The notes: generated by a model not told the origin, from the letters alone. DNA of 64,000 bases from Cloacimonetes bacterium UBA5210 (GCA_002412625.1 DHVK01000036.1:17354-81353), one strand, 5' to 3'; shown: positions 45,540-53,932, counted from the stretch's first letter. Translations and numbers: made by a program.

Positions 45540-46163
45540 TCAGGGGAAGTTGATCTGGATCTTCTTTACTTCCGGATATTTCTCCAGGTGTTCGTGAATC
45601 TCTTCGGCGATATTATCCCGCCAGCTATCAAAACTCATCATGTTCATGTCGATCAGCACTTCGCCATCGGTGAAACCTACATACTTCACCATTTTCAGGC
45701 TCACAATATCTTCGCCCACTTGCGGATAGATGATCTTTTTGAGCTCTTCCACAATGGTGTCTTTGCTGAAGTTTGGCACTTCTTTCAGCCCATGGGCAAT
45801 CTCATAGTTCGAGATCGCGGTTTGCAGGGTATCTGCCGCCAACACAGAACAATGCACCTTCACCGGCGGCAGGCCGTCCAGAGCTTCCATGGCGTCGCGC
45901 CAGGTGATCTCTTTGGCTTGATCCAGGGTCTTGCCCTTCGCCAGATCGGTGATAATCGAGGCGGTGGCGATGTTTGAGGCGCAGCCGTAGGAGAGAAAGC
46001 TGATGTCTTCGATGACCTTGTTGCCTTCGTTCACTTTCAGATACACAGTCACCTGATCCCCGCAGGAAGGGCTGCCTTCGGTGGCGGTAGCATCAGGTTT
46101 TTCCATCTTGCCCACGTTGTGGGGGTGCATAAAGTGATCCAGAACTTTCTGTGAATACTGCAT
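45540..46163 (-). CDS. IscU-type Fe-S scaffold fused to a MIP18-like domain
   Basis: 207 residues. The N-terminal half is an IscU/NifU scaffold with ligands C34 (GSPSCGD, D36), C61 (YGCAS) and C105 (VHCSVLAADTLQTAI). The C-terminal part (about 135-207: EELKKIIYPQVGEDIVSLKM ... EVKKIQINF) resembles the MIP18/DUF59 assembly domain, but its usual conserved cysteine is replaced in MSFDSWRDN. This differs from the classical NifU C-terminal domain, which has CxxC. It follows the desulfurase with no gap and should receive sulfur from it. Confidence 0.82.
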   Translation of the reverse strand: MQYSQKVLDHFMHPHNVGKMEKPDATATEGSPSCGDQVTVYLKVNEGNKVIEDISFLSYGCASNIATASIITDLAKGKTLDQAKEITWRDAMEALDGLPPVKVHCSVLAADTLQTAISNYEIAHGLKEVPNFSKDTIVEELKKIIYPQVGEDIVSLKMVKYVGFTDGEVLIDMNMMSFDSWRDNIAEEIHEHLEKYPEVKKIQINFP

Positions 46164-47351
46164 TTATTTCTCCTGTTTTTTCATTGCATTGTAAAGTGGG
46201 CTGCGCTTGCGCAACTCATCGGTGATTTCTGCCAGTTTTTCCACCGTGAAATCGAGATCTTCTTTGGTGTTAAAGCGGTTCAAAGTGAATTTCATCGAGC
46301 CGTGGGATTGCACGTGATTTTTGCCGATCGCCATCAGCACATAGTTTGCCTTCAGCCCTTGCGAAGCGCAGGCAGAACCGGTTGCCACCGTGATTCCGTG
46401 CAGATCCAGCATCATCGTGATCGCTTCACCCTCGATGTAATCTATGGAAATATTGATGTTGTGCGGAGCGCGTCCCTCGCCCTCGGCACCGTTGAGTTCG
46501 ATATGTTCGATCTTTTCCTGAAGCTTGGTATATAGATAGTTAGAGAGATCGCGCAGATGCTTGATACTCCCCTCCAGATCGGCAAAGCTCAGCTCCACCG
46601 CCTTGGCAAAGCCCGCGATCAGCGCAATGGAAAGCCCCCCGGTCTGAAGACCATTCACGCGTTTCACCCCGTGAATCAGTTGCCCCAGCTTGGTGCCCTT
46701 GCGGGTATAGAGCGCGCCAATGCCCTGCGGACCGTGGATTTTGTGCGCGGAAATGCTCATGGTGTCGATGCCGTAGGTATTCACATCTAGAGGCATTTTG
46801 CCATAGGCCTGGCAGGCATCCACATGGAAGAATATCTTGTTTGGCGCTGCGGCCAGGATTTCATGAATCTCTTGCAGTGGCTGGATGGTGCCCACCACAT
46901 GGTTCACCGCCGTGGTCATGAAGAGCACGGTATCCGGGCGGATCTCGGCTTTGAGCTGATCAAGATCAATTCTTGCTTTGCTGTCCGCACCGAGGTAACT
47001 TACTTCAAAACCCTGTTTTTCCAACCAGGCGGCGTTGGTCAGCAGATCGGGGTAATCCACCACACTCACGATTACGTGTCCGCGTTTGAGGGCGGTAGCC
47101 AAGCCTTTGATGGCGATGTTGTTTGCCAGGGTTCCCCCGCTGGTGAAGTGGATTTCTTCGGGTTTTGCGCCGATGGACTTTGCCACCGTGGCAGAAAACC
47201 CCGCCAGAGCGTCGTTGGTGCTTTCGCCGGTGCTGATAAAGCTGCCGGGAAACCAAAACTTCTGCATGAAATAGGGCAGCATGGCATCCATAACTTCCGG
47301 TGCCAGCGGCGTGCTCACGCAGTTATCCAGATATATTTTACCGGGTCTCAT
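46164..47351 (-). CDS. nifS: Cysteine desulfurase
   Basis: 395-residue PLP enzyme that supplies sulfur for Fe-S clusters. Features are IYLDNCVSTPLAPEV, FTSGGTLANNIAI, FHVDACQAYGK, SISAHKIHGPQGIGALY (PLP lysine) and the active-site loop ATGSACASQGLKANYVL. The LDN...STPL start departs from the usual LDNAATT. The symbol is by family; NifS and IscS cannot be separated here. The start overlaps the Rrf2 regulator stop by four bases. Confidence 0.92.
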   Translation of the reverse strand: MRPGKIYLDNCVSTPLAPEVMDAMLPYFMQKFWFPGSFISTGESTNDALAGFSATVAKSIGAKPEEIHFTSGGTLANNIAIKGLATALKRGHVIVSVVDYPDLLTNAAWLEKQGFEVSYLGADSKARIDLDQLKAEIRPDTVLFMTTAVNHVVGTIQPLQEIHEILAAAPNKIFFHVDACQAYGKMPLDVNTYGIDTMSISAHKIHGPQGIGALYTRKGTKLGQLIHGVKRVNGLQTGGLSIALIAGFAKAVELSFADLEGSIKHLRDLSNYLYTKLQEKIEHIELNGAEGEGRAPHNINISIDYIEGEAITMMLDLHGITVATGSACASQGLKANYVLMAIGKNHVQSHGSMKFTLNRFNTKEDLDFTVEKLAEITDELRKRSPLYNAMKKQEK

Positions 47352-47758
47352 GTATTTTTCCTTTCCCAGATCTTCAGAATGTCCGATAAACTGTAGGACA
47401 TGAAAATCTCTTGTAGTTTACTTTCGAGTTCATTAAAAAACGGAGATAGATGGCAGCCGTCACCCACGCAGTGCCGTCCGGAGGATTCGGAGCAGGAAGC
47501 AGTATAACTGTTATCTTCCACCGCCCGCAAGATATCCGCAAAACTGATCTCTTCCGGCGGCTTGGACAGCGTGTAGCCGCCCAGGCTCCCCGGGCTGCTG
47601 TTCACCATTCCTGCCGCTTTCAAAAGCGCCAGCAGGTGTTCAATGTATTTTTTGGGAAGGCTTTGCGCTTCGCAGATCTTTTGTGCAGAGATATGTCCGC
47701 TGGTGTGGATCTCAATCAGTGCTCGCAGCGCATATTCCGTCTTGGTATTTACTGCCAT
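47348..47758 (-). CDS. Rrf2-family, IscR-like regulator
   Basis: 136 residues. The N-terminal winged helix has EYALRALIEI and AQKICEAQSLPKKYIEHLLALLKAAGMV, with SSPGSLGGYTLSKPPEEIS typical of Rrf2 proteins. Three cysteines C89, C97 and C102 match the C-x7-C-x4-C-like cluster site of Fe-S-sensing members such as IscR. It is the first gene of the rrf2-nifS-nifU transcript and likely represses it according to Fe-S supply. Confidence 0.9.
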   Translation of the reverse strand: MAVNTKTEYALRALIEIHTSGHISAQKICEAQSLPKKYIEHLLALLKAAGMVNSSPGSLGGYTLSKPPEEISFADILRAVEDNSYTASCSESSGRHCVGDGCHLSPFFNELESKLQEIFMSYSLSDILKIWERKNT

Positions 47759-47802
47759 TATCTTCTCCTTGTTGGCTATGTGTTTAATGTTCTTCTGAAT
47801 AC

Positions 47803-47831
47803 ATACTAATTCTCTATGTGATTCCTGTCAA
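47803..47831 (-). promoter_or_regulatory. Promoter of the rrf2-nifS-nifU operon
   Basis: On the minus strand TTGACA (47826-47831), a 17-base spacer and TAGTAT (47803-47808). The -10 box lies within GAAT-N8-ATTC (47796-47811), a weak dyad that could bind the Rrf2 regulator. AAGGAGA precedes the ATG. Confidence 0.6.
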
Positions 47832-47889
47832 GCTACAATTACGCATGTTCTGCCCTGCCGGCGTCATGATCCGGCACTAAAGCGAAGTT

Positions 47890-47945
47890 CAAGCTGATTT
47901 GGAGCTCTTATCTTCGGGTGCGCATAGCTTGATTTGGGCTTGAGA
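47890..47945 (+). repeat. P palindromic element at 47.9 kb
   Basis: CAAGCTGATTTGGAGCTC followed by TTATCTTCGGGTGCGCATAG and a final CTTGAGA. The order matches the P element at 12434-12488, with more divergence in the right arm. Confidence 0.55.
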
Positions 47946-47997
47946 TTGTCTTGAAATCGACCCAATAAATGCGGGATAAATCGGTGAAATGACCCCT

Positions 47998-48064
47998 GTG
48001 GAGTTCAAAGCGCAAAGACAAGCTTTACTATCATATCCATGTTATACAGCGCTTTGGACTTCAC
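47998..48064. repeat. H hairpin element, copy H4 (CAAAGCGC type)
   Basis: Arms GTGGAGTTCAAAGCGC (47998-48013) and GCGCTTTGGACTTCAC (48049-48064) pair over 16 positions with only G-T-type departures in the GAGTTC/GGACTTC part, around a 35-base loop. The inner stem differs from H1 and H7 on both sides at once. Confidence 0.75.
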
Positions 48065-48067
48065 AGA

Positions 48068-48152
48068 CCGGACCACGCTTCTCCCGAAGCGTAACCGGAA
48101 CACGCCTCTCTGAGCCGTTTTTCTGTCAGACAGCACTCAGCTACGAATTGCT
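48068..48152 (+). repeat. D repeat, copy D1
   Basis: Begins CCGGACCACGCTTCTCCCGA and includes CCGTTTTTCTGTCAGACAGC, then CAGCTACGAATTGC. It is nearly the same as D2 at 48260-48345, 192 bases downstream, with hairpin H5 between. Confidence 0.7.
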
Positions 48153-48191
48153 CGTTATCCCGCAGCGAAAAGCATCCAGCCACAGTGCTGT

Positions 48192-48257
48192 GTGAAGTCC
48201 AAGCCCCCATACATTGGTGTACAGCAATATAGCTCGGGAAGGGAGCTTGAACTCCAC
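48192..48257. repeat. H hairpin element, copy H5 (CAAGCCCC type)
   Basis: Arms GTGAAGTCCAAGCCCCC (48192-48208) and GGGAGCTTGAACTCCAC (48241-48257), with one inner mismatch. The loop contains ACAGCAATATAGCTCGGGAA. Close sister of H1 at 2730-2795. Confidence 0.72.
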
Positions 48258-48259
48258 AA

Positions 48260-48345
48260 CCGGACCACGCTTCTTCCGAACCGTAACCGGACCACGCCTC
48301 TCTGAGCCGTTTTTCTGTCAGACAGCACCCAGCTACGTATTGCGA
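48260..48345 (+). repeat. D repeat, copy D2
   Basis: Begins CCGGACCACGCTTCTTCCGA, continues through CGCCTCTCTGAGCCGTTTTT and ends CAGCTACGTATTGC. Together with H4, D1 and H5 it forms an alternating H-D-H-D array. The remaining 48346-48461 holds only the hydrogenase promoter region. Confidence 0.7.
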
Positions 48346-48396
48346 TTTATCCTCCCCTCTCCCGGAAACAAAAAAGCTCCAGCATCCCTTTCCTGC

Positions 48397-48425
48397 TTGA
48401 CACAAATTTCCCCCTCTTGCAAGAT
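48397..48425 (+). promoter_or_regulatory. Possible hydrogenase promoter
   Basis: A perfect TTGACA (48397-48402) with CAAGAT 17 bases later (48420-48425), a weak -10. It lies 37 bases before the ATG at 48462. Confidence 0.4.
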
Positions 48426-48461
48426 GGCTTACAAAAAGAAAATGCCCCCAAGGGAGTGTAT

Positions 48462-50207
48462 ATGATAACTGTTTATGTGAATGGCAAGGCCACTCAGGTT
48501 CTGAAGAATACGAAGGTTTTACATGCCTGCACAAAGGCGGGATATGCTGTGCCGCATCTATGTTACCACGAAGATTTGCCCGCGTTTGGCAATTGCGGAG
48601 TGTGCATGGTGGAAATCAACGGGCGCATTGTGCGTTCCTGTTCCACACCTTGCGAAGAAGGAATGCAGATCCGTACGACCGGCAAGAAGCTGCTGGATCT
48701 GCGCCGGGAAGCAATGGAGATCATCCTTTCCAACCATCCCAACAATTGCCCCGAATGCATCAAAAACGGACGCTGTGAACTGCAAGCTCTGGCTCAGGAA
48801 TTGGCGATCCGCCATCTGAGTCTGAAAAAGGTTAAAAGAAAATACAAAGGCCGCGATGAATCCTCTTTGTCCATCACTCTGGATCCCTCTTATTGCATTC
48901 AGTGTGGACGCTGCACCTATGTGTGCAACGAGATTCAGGATGTTCATGCCTTGGTCGATAGTGGCCGCGGTTTCGAGACCTATGTGGGTCCCACATTTGA
49001 CCGGGAGCTGGAAAGCAGCGAATGCGTGAAATGCGGGCAGTGCAGCGCTTATTGTCCGGTAGCGGCGATCTACGAATGTGACGATAGCGATGCTTTGTGG
49101 AAAGCCTTGGACGATCCGGAGGTAGTGCTTGTAGCTCAGGAAGCGCCGGCGGTGCGCGTGGCTTTGGGCGAAGAATTTGGCATGAAAACCGGCACGAACG
49201 TGAAGGGCAAGATGTACACCGCTCTGCGCGAATTGGGCTTCAAATATGTGTTTGACACAAACTTTGGGGCAGACCTCACGATTATGGAGGAAGCCAGCGA
49301 GTTTGTGCATCTGTTCAAAGAGCACCCGGAGAAATTCCCGCTGATTACCACTTGCTGCCCTTCCTGGGTGGATTATCTGGAGAAATTCCACAGCGATCTG
49401 ATTCCCCAATTCTCCTCTTCCAAAAGCCCGCACCAGATGGTGGGCACAATGGTGAAAACCTATTGGGCGGAAAAAATGGGGCTGGATCCCCAAAAGATCT
49501 TTTTGGTCTCAGTTATGCCATGTACCGCTAAGAAATATGAGATCGAGCGGATGGAAGATATGTATGCTTCCGGCCACAAAGACGTGGATCTTACCATAAC
49601 CACCCGCGAACTGGCGCGCATGCTGAAAACCCGGGGCATTGATCTGGCAAAGCTGGAAGACGGTATTGCCGACAACCCTCTGGGCGAATACAGCGGCGCG
49701 GGTACCATCTTCGGTGCTACCGGTGGCGTGATGGAAGCGGCGCTGAGAACTGCTTACTTCTTGGCAACGGGCAGCGAACTGCCGGATCCCAAGATCGATT
49801 TTGTGCGTGGTGCCAAAGGCATTAAAAAAGGCAAGATCGAAATTCTGGGCAAGGAAATCCGCATCGGTGTGGCTTCCGGCCTGGGAAACGTGAGCAAGCT
49901 GATGAACGAGATCCGGGCTGCAAAGGAAGCCGGAGCAGAACCGCCATATCACTTTGTGGAAGTGATGGCTTGCACCGGTGGCTGCGTGGGCGGCGGCGGA
50001 CAGCCTTATCGCAGTACAAACCGGGTGCGCCTGGCTCGCGCCAAAGGCCTCTACAAAGAAGATGCCCAGGCGCAGCGCCGTGAGTCTCATAACAACGAAA
50101 GCATCCAAAACCTCTATAAAGAATATCTGGGATCGCCAAACAGCGAGAAAGCAAAAAAGCTATTGCATACAGGGTACATCGCGCGTCCCATGAAAATAGT
50201 GAAATAG
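48462..50207 (+). CDS. hydA: [FeFe] hydrogenase catalytic subunit
   Basis: 581 residues from the ATG at 48462 (AAGGGAG upstream). Cofactor sites in order: [2Fe-2S] C34, C45, C48, C60; a His-Cys3 [4Fe-4S] in HPNNCPECIKNGRCEL; two ferredoxin-type clusters (CIQCGRCTYVC and CVKCGQCSAYC); then the H-cluster domain with C298/C299 in TTCCPSW, C354 in MPCTAKKYE and C504/C508 in EVMACTGGCVGGGGQP. This is the full CpI-like M3 layout, so it can take electrons from ferredoxin or from partner subunits. No hydE, hydF, hydG, hydB or hydC is in the window. It probably disposes of electrons as H2 during amino-acid fermentation. Confidence 0.97.
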   Translation: MITVYVNGKATQVLKNTKVLHACTKAGYAVPHLCYHEDLPAFGNCGVCMVEINGRIVRSCSTPCEEGMQIRTTGKKLLDLRREAMEIILSNHPNNCPECIKNGRCELQALAQELAIRHLSLKKVKRKYKGRDESSLSITLDPSYCIQCGRCTYVCNEIQDVHALVDSGRGFETYVGPTFDRELESSECVKCGQCSAYCPVAAIYECDDSDALWKALDDPEVVLVAQEAPAVRVALGEEFGMKTGTNVKGKMYTALRELGFKYVFDTNFGADLTIMEEASEFVHLFKEHPEKFPLITTCCPSWVDYLEKFHSDLIPQFSSSKSPHQMVGTMVKTYWAEKMGLDPQKIFLVSVMPCTAKKYEIERMEDMYASGHKDVDLTITTRELARMLKTRGIDLAKLEDGIADNPLGEYSGAGTIFGATGGVMEAALRTAYFLATGSELPDPKIDFVRGAKGIKKGKIEILGKEIRIGVASGLGNVSKLMNEIRAAKEAGAEPPYHFVEVMACTGGCVGGGGQPYRSTNRVRLARAKGLYKEDAQAQRRESHNNESIQNLYKEYLGSPNSEKAKKLLHTGYIARPMKIVK

Positions 50208-50211
50208 GCCA

Positions 50212-51111
50212 ATGAAGCCGGATAGAAGCCTGATCTACCCCCTCTTTATCCCCATGCGAGGCTGCCCGGGAACCTGTGTGTATTGCGATCAACGCAAGAT
50301 CAGCGGTTCCGGAGCTTTCGACCTGCAGCAGGCGAAAAGCGAGGTGGGGGCTTTTCTCCGGCGAAATCCCGGAACCACCAAAGAAGTGGCATTCTATGGC
50401 GGAACATTCACCGCGCTTCCGCTTGCCACGCAAAACGAATATCTGGAAGAGATCGGCGGATTGCTGGAGCAAGGCGACAGCATCCGCGTCAGCACACATC
50501 CGGCATACATCAGTAGCGGGATCCTGGCATTTCTGAAAACCAGGAAAGTGCAAACAATCGAACTGGGGATTCAGGATTTTTGCGATGAAGTGCTTGCGCA
50601 AAGCGGGCGTGACTATAGCTCCGGGCAAGCGGTGCAGGCGGCACAAGCAGTGCGGAGCGCGGGCTTCACCCTGGGGCTGCAACTGATGCCGGGGCTTCCG
50701 GGCAGTTCTGCCGAAACTATGAGGAAGAACCTGGAGCTTTTGCTAAAGATTTCGCCCGCCCTCTTGCGTTTATACCCCACCATTGTGATCAAAGGCACCA
50801 AATTGGAGCAGATGTACCGGGATCGGCAATTTGTTCCGTTGAGCCTGCGGCAAGCTGTGGTGCTGTGCGCGGAGTTCAGGGAAGCTTGCGCGCCGGCGGG
50901 AATCCGCATCATCAAATATGGCCTGCCCTCCAATATCGATTATCATGAAGTGGTGGCAGGGCCATATCATCCCGCTTTCGGAGAATTGGTGAAACAGGAG
51001 TTATTGCGCCGGGAACTGGAAAAAGACCCCAGCCGCAAGGACAGACTTCAAGCCCATGAACTGCAACTGCTGAGAGCACACGGCTCAGATATATTTTGTG
51101 AAACGGATTGA
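50212..51111 (+). CDS. Radical SAM protein (Elp3-like core)
   Basis: 299 residues. The 4Fe-4S/SAM motif is CPGTCVYCDQRKI (C-x3-C-x2-C), followed by EVAFYGGTFTALP, RVSTHPAYIS, VQTIELGIQDFCDEVL and LGLQLMPGLPG, which resemble Elp3 and related oxidases without the acetyltransferase half. It begins four bases after hydA. It is not HydE or HydG by its motifs. The substrate is unknown; the position may be coincidental. Confidence 0.85.
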   Translation: MKPDRSLIYPLFIPMRGCPGTCVYCDQRKISGSGAFDLQQAKSEVGAFLRRNPGTTKEVAFYGGTFTALPLATQNEYLEEIGGLLEQGDSIRVSTHPAYISSGILAFLKTRKVQTIELGIQDFCDEVLAQSGRDYSSGQAVQAAQAVRSAGFTLGLQLMPGLPGSSAETMRKNLELLLKISPALLRLYPTIVIKGTKLEQMYRDRQFVPLSLRQAVVLCAEFREACAPAGIRIIKYGLPSNIDYHEVVAGPYHPAFGELVKQELLRRELEKDPSRKDRLQAHELQLLRAHGSDIFCETD

Positions 51112-51168
51112 TTTTTGCAAGTATAACCGAAAAACCTGCATCCTTTCGAGGCTGCAAAAGGACGACCA

Positions 51169-52680
51169 ATGAAAGCTTTTATCGTATTGTTAATTGGCAT
51201 CTTGCTTTTGTTTAGTGCCTGTGAGATTCACAAGCCTTCTCTGCCCGTCTGGGATATCGAACTGGCAATCCCCTTGGTAAATGAACTGTATTATGTTTCG
51301 GATTTGGTGGATAGCGTGAATATCATCGTCGGTGAAAACGATCTGGTCTATCTGACCGGCTCCGGCGAAGTGGATACTCCCGATATTGGCAGAGTGGCGC
51401 TAAGCCCGAACATCAATGAAAGCGGTATTCCAATCCCTTCCGGGGTAAATCAGGATATCGACCTGCCCTTCTATGATAGCGCGGACAACGCTTTGCTGAC
51501 ATACGGCGAGCTGGCATCAGGAAGCATCCGCATTCGCTTTAACAATGTGGCAACCGAAACCCAGATGCTGCGGGTCAGCATTGCGGACATCACTTCCTCA
51601 AACGGCAACCCCCTCACCATGACCTACGATGGTAGCGACGAATGGCAGATCATTGACCTCGCCGGTTATCACTTTGGCGTGTACAACAGCATGCAGGATC
51701 TTAGCTCTTTGGACGCGAACCTGCAAACAAGTTCTTCTTTGCCGGATGGCACGATTTTGGGAACCATGGACATCATGTTGAACGATGAACTGGAATTTTC
51801 TGTGTTTCAAGGCAGGTTGAATCATCTGGAAGTGGGCCTCAATAGCTCCTCTGCCAGCATTGATATAGACTATCCCAACGACATTGATCAGGCGATTACG
51901 CTCAGCGATGCCAGCCTGCAATTGGACGTGATCAACTATATGGGCTTCCATTGCGAATTTGAAGGTTTCTTTGAAGCTCGCCGCGGCGAAGTCGTTGAAA
52001 GGATTCAGATCGTTGACGCGAATGGCAACAACTTCCAAATTGCGCCTGCAGATGCCACCGGACCGGGCTTCAGTTCGCTTGCCTTCGATAACAATATCAG
52101 CGCCTTGATGCAGATCATGCCGGAACACATCGAGATCGTGGATGCCAAGTTTACGGTGGATTCGCAATCCGGATATGGAACGCTGCGCCAGGAAGACCGC
52201 ATCCGCGCAAACTATACAGTAAACGCCCCCTTCCGCTTCATGCTGCACGAGCATACCATAACGGTGGAAGAAGCTGTTAAGATCAATATCAGCCAAGACA
52301 ACCGGGACTATATCTCCAACGACTTGCTGGAAGCTGGATTGGAAATGCAAGCGCTAAACAGGATCCCGATTGGGGGCTGGGCACGAGCATACTTTGGTGA
52401 TACTCCGGATATCGATACCACCGATCCGGAAACATATTTGTTCAGCAAACAGCTTGAGCTACACTCCTCGGAAACTCATCCTGATTGGCAGGATCTGGAG
52501 AGATTGACTTTATCCAGAAGCGAACTGGAGCTCTTCACCCAGGCAGAAATCTATCTGAAATGGGAGTTTAGCTTCGAGGAATCGCAATCGCTGGTGGAAG
52601 TATATGCCGGGAGCGGAGATTACATCGCTGTACGCAGCATGTTGCACGGAAAAGTAAGAATCAACACTGAGAGGAACTAA
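51169..52680 (+). CDS. Large lipoprotein of unknown function
   Basis: 503 residues with a lipobox (LLFSACEI; cysteine near residue 19). The rest is beta-rich without a domain I recognise: LPVWDIELAIPLVNELYYVS, SGSIRIRFNNVATETQML, TILGTMDIMLNDELEF, AKFTVDSQSGYGTL. It reads like a surface or periplasmic beta-sandwich protein. It ends one base before the next gene and is the first of a four-gene surface cluster. Confidence is good that it is a real lipoprotein and nil for its function. Confidence 0.75.
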   Translation: MKAFIVLLIGILLLFSACEIHKPSLPVWDIELAIPLVNELYYVSDLVDSVNIIVGENDLVYLTGSGEVDTPDIGRVALSPNINESGIPIPSGVNQDIDLPFYDSADNALLTYGELASGSIRIRFNNVATETQMLRVSIADITSSNGNPLTMTYDGSDEWQIIDLAGYHFGVYNSMQDLSSLDANLQTSSSLPDGTILGTMDIMLNDELEFSVFQGRLNHLEVGLNSSSASIDIDYPNDIDQAITLSDASLQLDVINYMGFHCEFEGFFEARRGEVVERIQIVDANGNNFQIAPADATGPGFSSLAFDNNISALMQIMPEHIEIVDAKFTVDSQSGYGTLRQEDRIRANYTVNAPFRFMLHEHTITVEEAVKINISQDNRDYISNDLLEAGLEMQALNRIPIGGWARAYFGDTPDIDTTDPETYLFSKQLELHSSETHPDWQDLERLTLSRSELELFTQAEIYLKWEFSFEESQSLVEVYAGSGDYIAVRSMLHGKVRINTERN

Positions 52681-52681
52681 G

Positions 52682-53932
52682 ATGAAAAAGATAATACTGC
52701 TCACTCTGCTTGCCCTGCTCTGCTTCTCGCTCTTCGCAGTGCCTACCGCGAAATCCCTCTTTTTTGCCGATAGCTATATGCTGCGCGCAAACGGTGTGGA
52801 AGCCCTTTATTGGAACCCCGCCAAACTTGCCATTCATCAGCATATAGACCTCTGGCTGCCGGCACTAAACTCCGGCATTCAGATCAGCAACAATTCCCTG
52901 GACCTGGATACGTATAACTACTTTGTAACTCAGGACACGCTGAGCACCCAGGATAAGGAGCTCATCCTGAACAAGATTGATGGCAGCATCAGCGTGGACG
53001 GCAGCGCCAGCGTGAGCGTGTTTGGCATCACTCTGGGTAATACCGCGATCTCCAGCTCTGCCCATATGTATGGCAAAGGGGAGCTGTCCAAAGACTTCCT
53101 GCTCCTGGCTTTTTATGGCAACACCGAAGAAGAGTATGTGTTTACCAAGGCCAATAATAACGCATCCCTGATCTCTTACGTCGATCTAACCTACGGCGCC
53201 GGAGATTTCAAGATCCCTTTTATCCCGGAAAACTATCCGCAGATCAAAGCTGGTTTTGCCGCCAGTCTGTTGGCGGGGGTTCAGAGTATAGACACTCAGG
53301 AGTTTGATCTCCATTTCAGCAGCACCATGGAAGAAGGGGCAAATCTGCACTCCGAAGTGCTCTTGCGCAGCGGCGTGGGCGGCATGGGCTTTAAAGGCCT
53401 GCTGGGCATGTATAGCGAAATCACTCCCTGGTTGGAAGCAGGAATCACGGTGGATAACGTCCTGGGCGCCATTAACTGGAACATCGCCAATGAAGTGCGC
53501 CGCTTCTCTGCTTCGGCGGATAGTGTATACATTTCAAACATCGAGGAAGACATCGTTCAGACCAGCAACGAGAAAGAAAAGATCGGATCTTTCACTACCA
53601 AACTGGGTACAGAAATGCGCCTTGCCGCGCTCTATAAACACCCGATTGTTACCGTATCGGCGGATTGGGTGCAAGGCTTTTCCGAAAGCACGGTGAGCAG
53701 CAAAGTGGGCAGGCTCTCGCTGGGGGCAGGCTTCCTACCCGTTCCCTATTTGCCTGTTTCTGTGGGCATCTCTCTGCCCAACAGCAGACATCCGGTAAAG
53801 GTTTCTTATGGCGTGGGCATCAAGAGCAAGGGCAACGAATTCAACCTGGCTTTGCAGAGTTTCGATAGCCTGGTGCCGGGCTACAAATCCAAAGGGTTCT
53901 CCTTCGGAGTTGCCACCAGAATCTGGTTCTGA
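52682..53932 (+). CDS. DUF5723-type outer-membrane barrel protein
   Basis: 416 residues with a signal peptide (1-18, ends SLFAVP). It starts like FadL-related and DUF5723 proteins: SYMLRANGVEALYWNPAKLA, then alternating barrel strands (GNTAISSSAHMYGKGELSKD, ITPWLEAGITVDNVLGAINW, GRLSLGAGFLPVPYLPVSVG) and a C-terminal FSFGVATRIWF ending in F as outer-membrane barrels do. Transport or anchoring role unknown. Its stop overlaps the VWA gene start (ATGA-type overlap). Confidence 0.78.
   Translation: MKKIILLTLLALLCFSLFAVPTAKSLFFADSYMLRANGVEALYWNPAKLAIHQHIDLWLPALNSGIQISNNSLDLDTYNYFVTQDTLSTQDKELILNKIDGSISVDGSASVSVFGITLGNTAISSSAHMYGKGELSKDFLLLAFYGNTEEEYVFTKANNNASLISYVDLTYGAGDFKIPFIPENYPQIKAGFAASLLAGVQSIDTQEFDLHFSSTMEEGANLHSEVLLRSGVGGMGFKGLLGMYSEITPWLEAGITVDNVLGAINWNIANEVRRFSASADSVYISNIEEDIVQTSNEKEKIGSFTTKLGTEMRLAALYKHPIVTVSADWVQGFSESTVSSKVGRLSLGAGFLPVPYLPVSVGISLPNSRHPVKVSYGVGIKSKGNEFNLALQSFDSLVPGYKSKGFSFGVATRIWF

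Noticed and set aside
47989..48460. Short open frames across the H-D-H-D array
   Set aside because: They follow the repeat sequence, change frame between copies and have no start signals.
50212..51111. Hydrogenase maturase HydE or HydG
   Set aside because: The C-x3-C-x2-C motif is present, but the downstream sequence is Elp3-like and lacks the conserved maturase regions.
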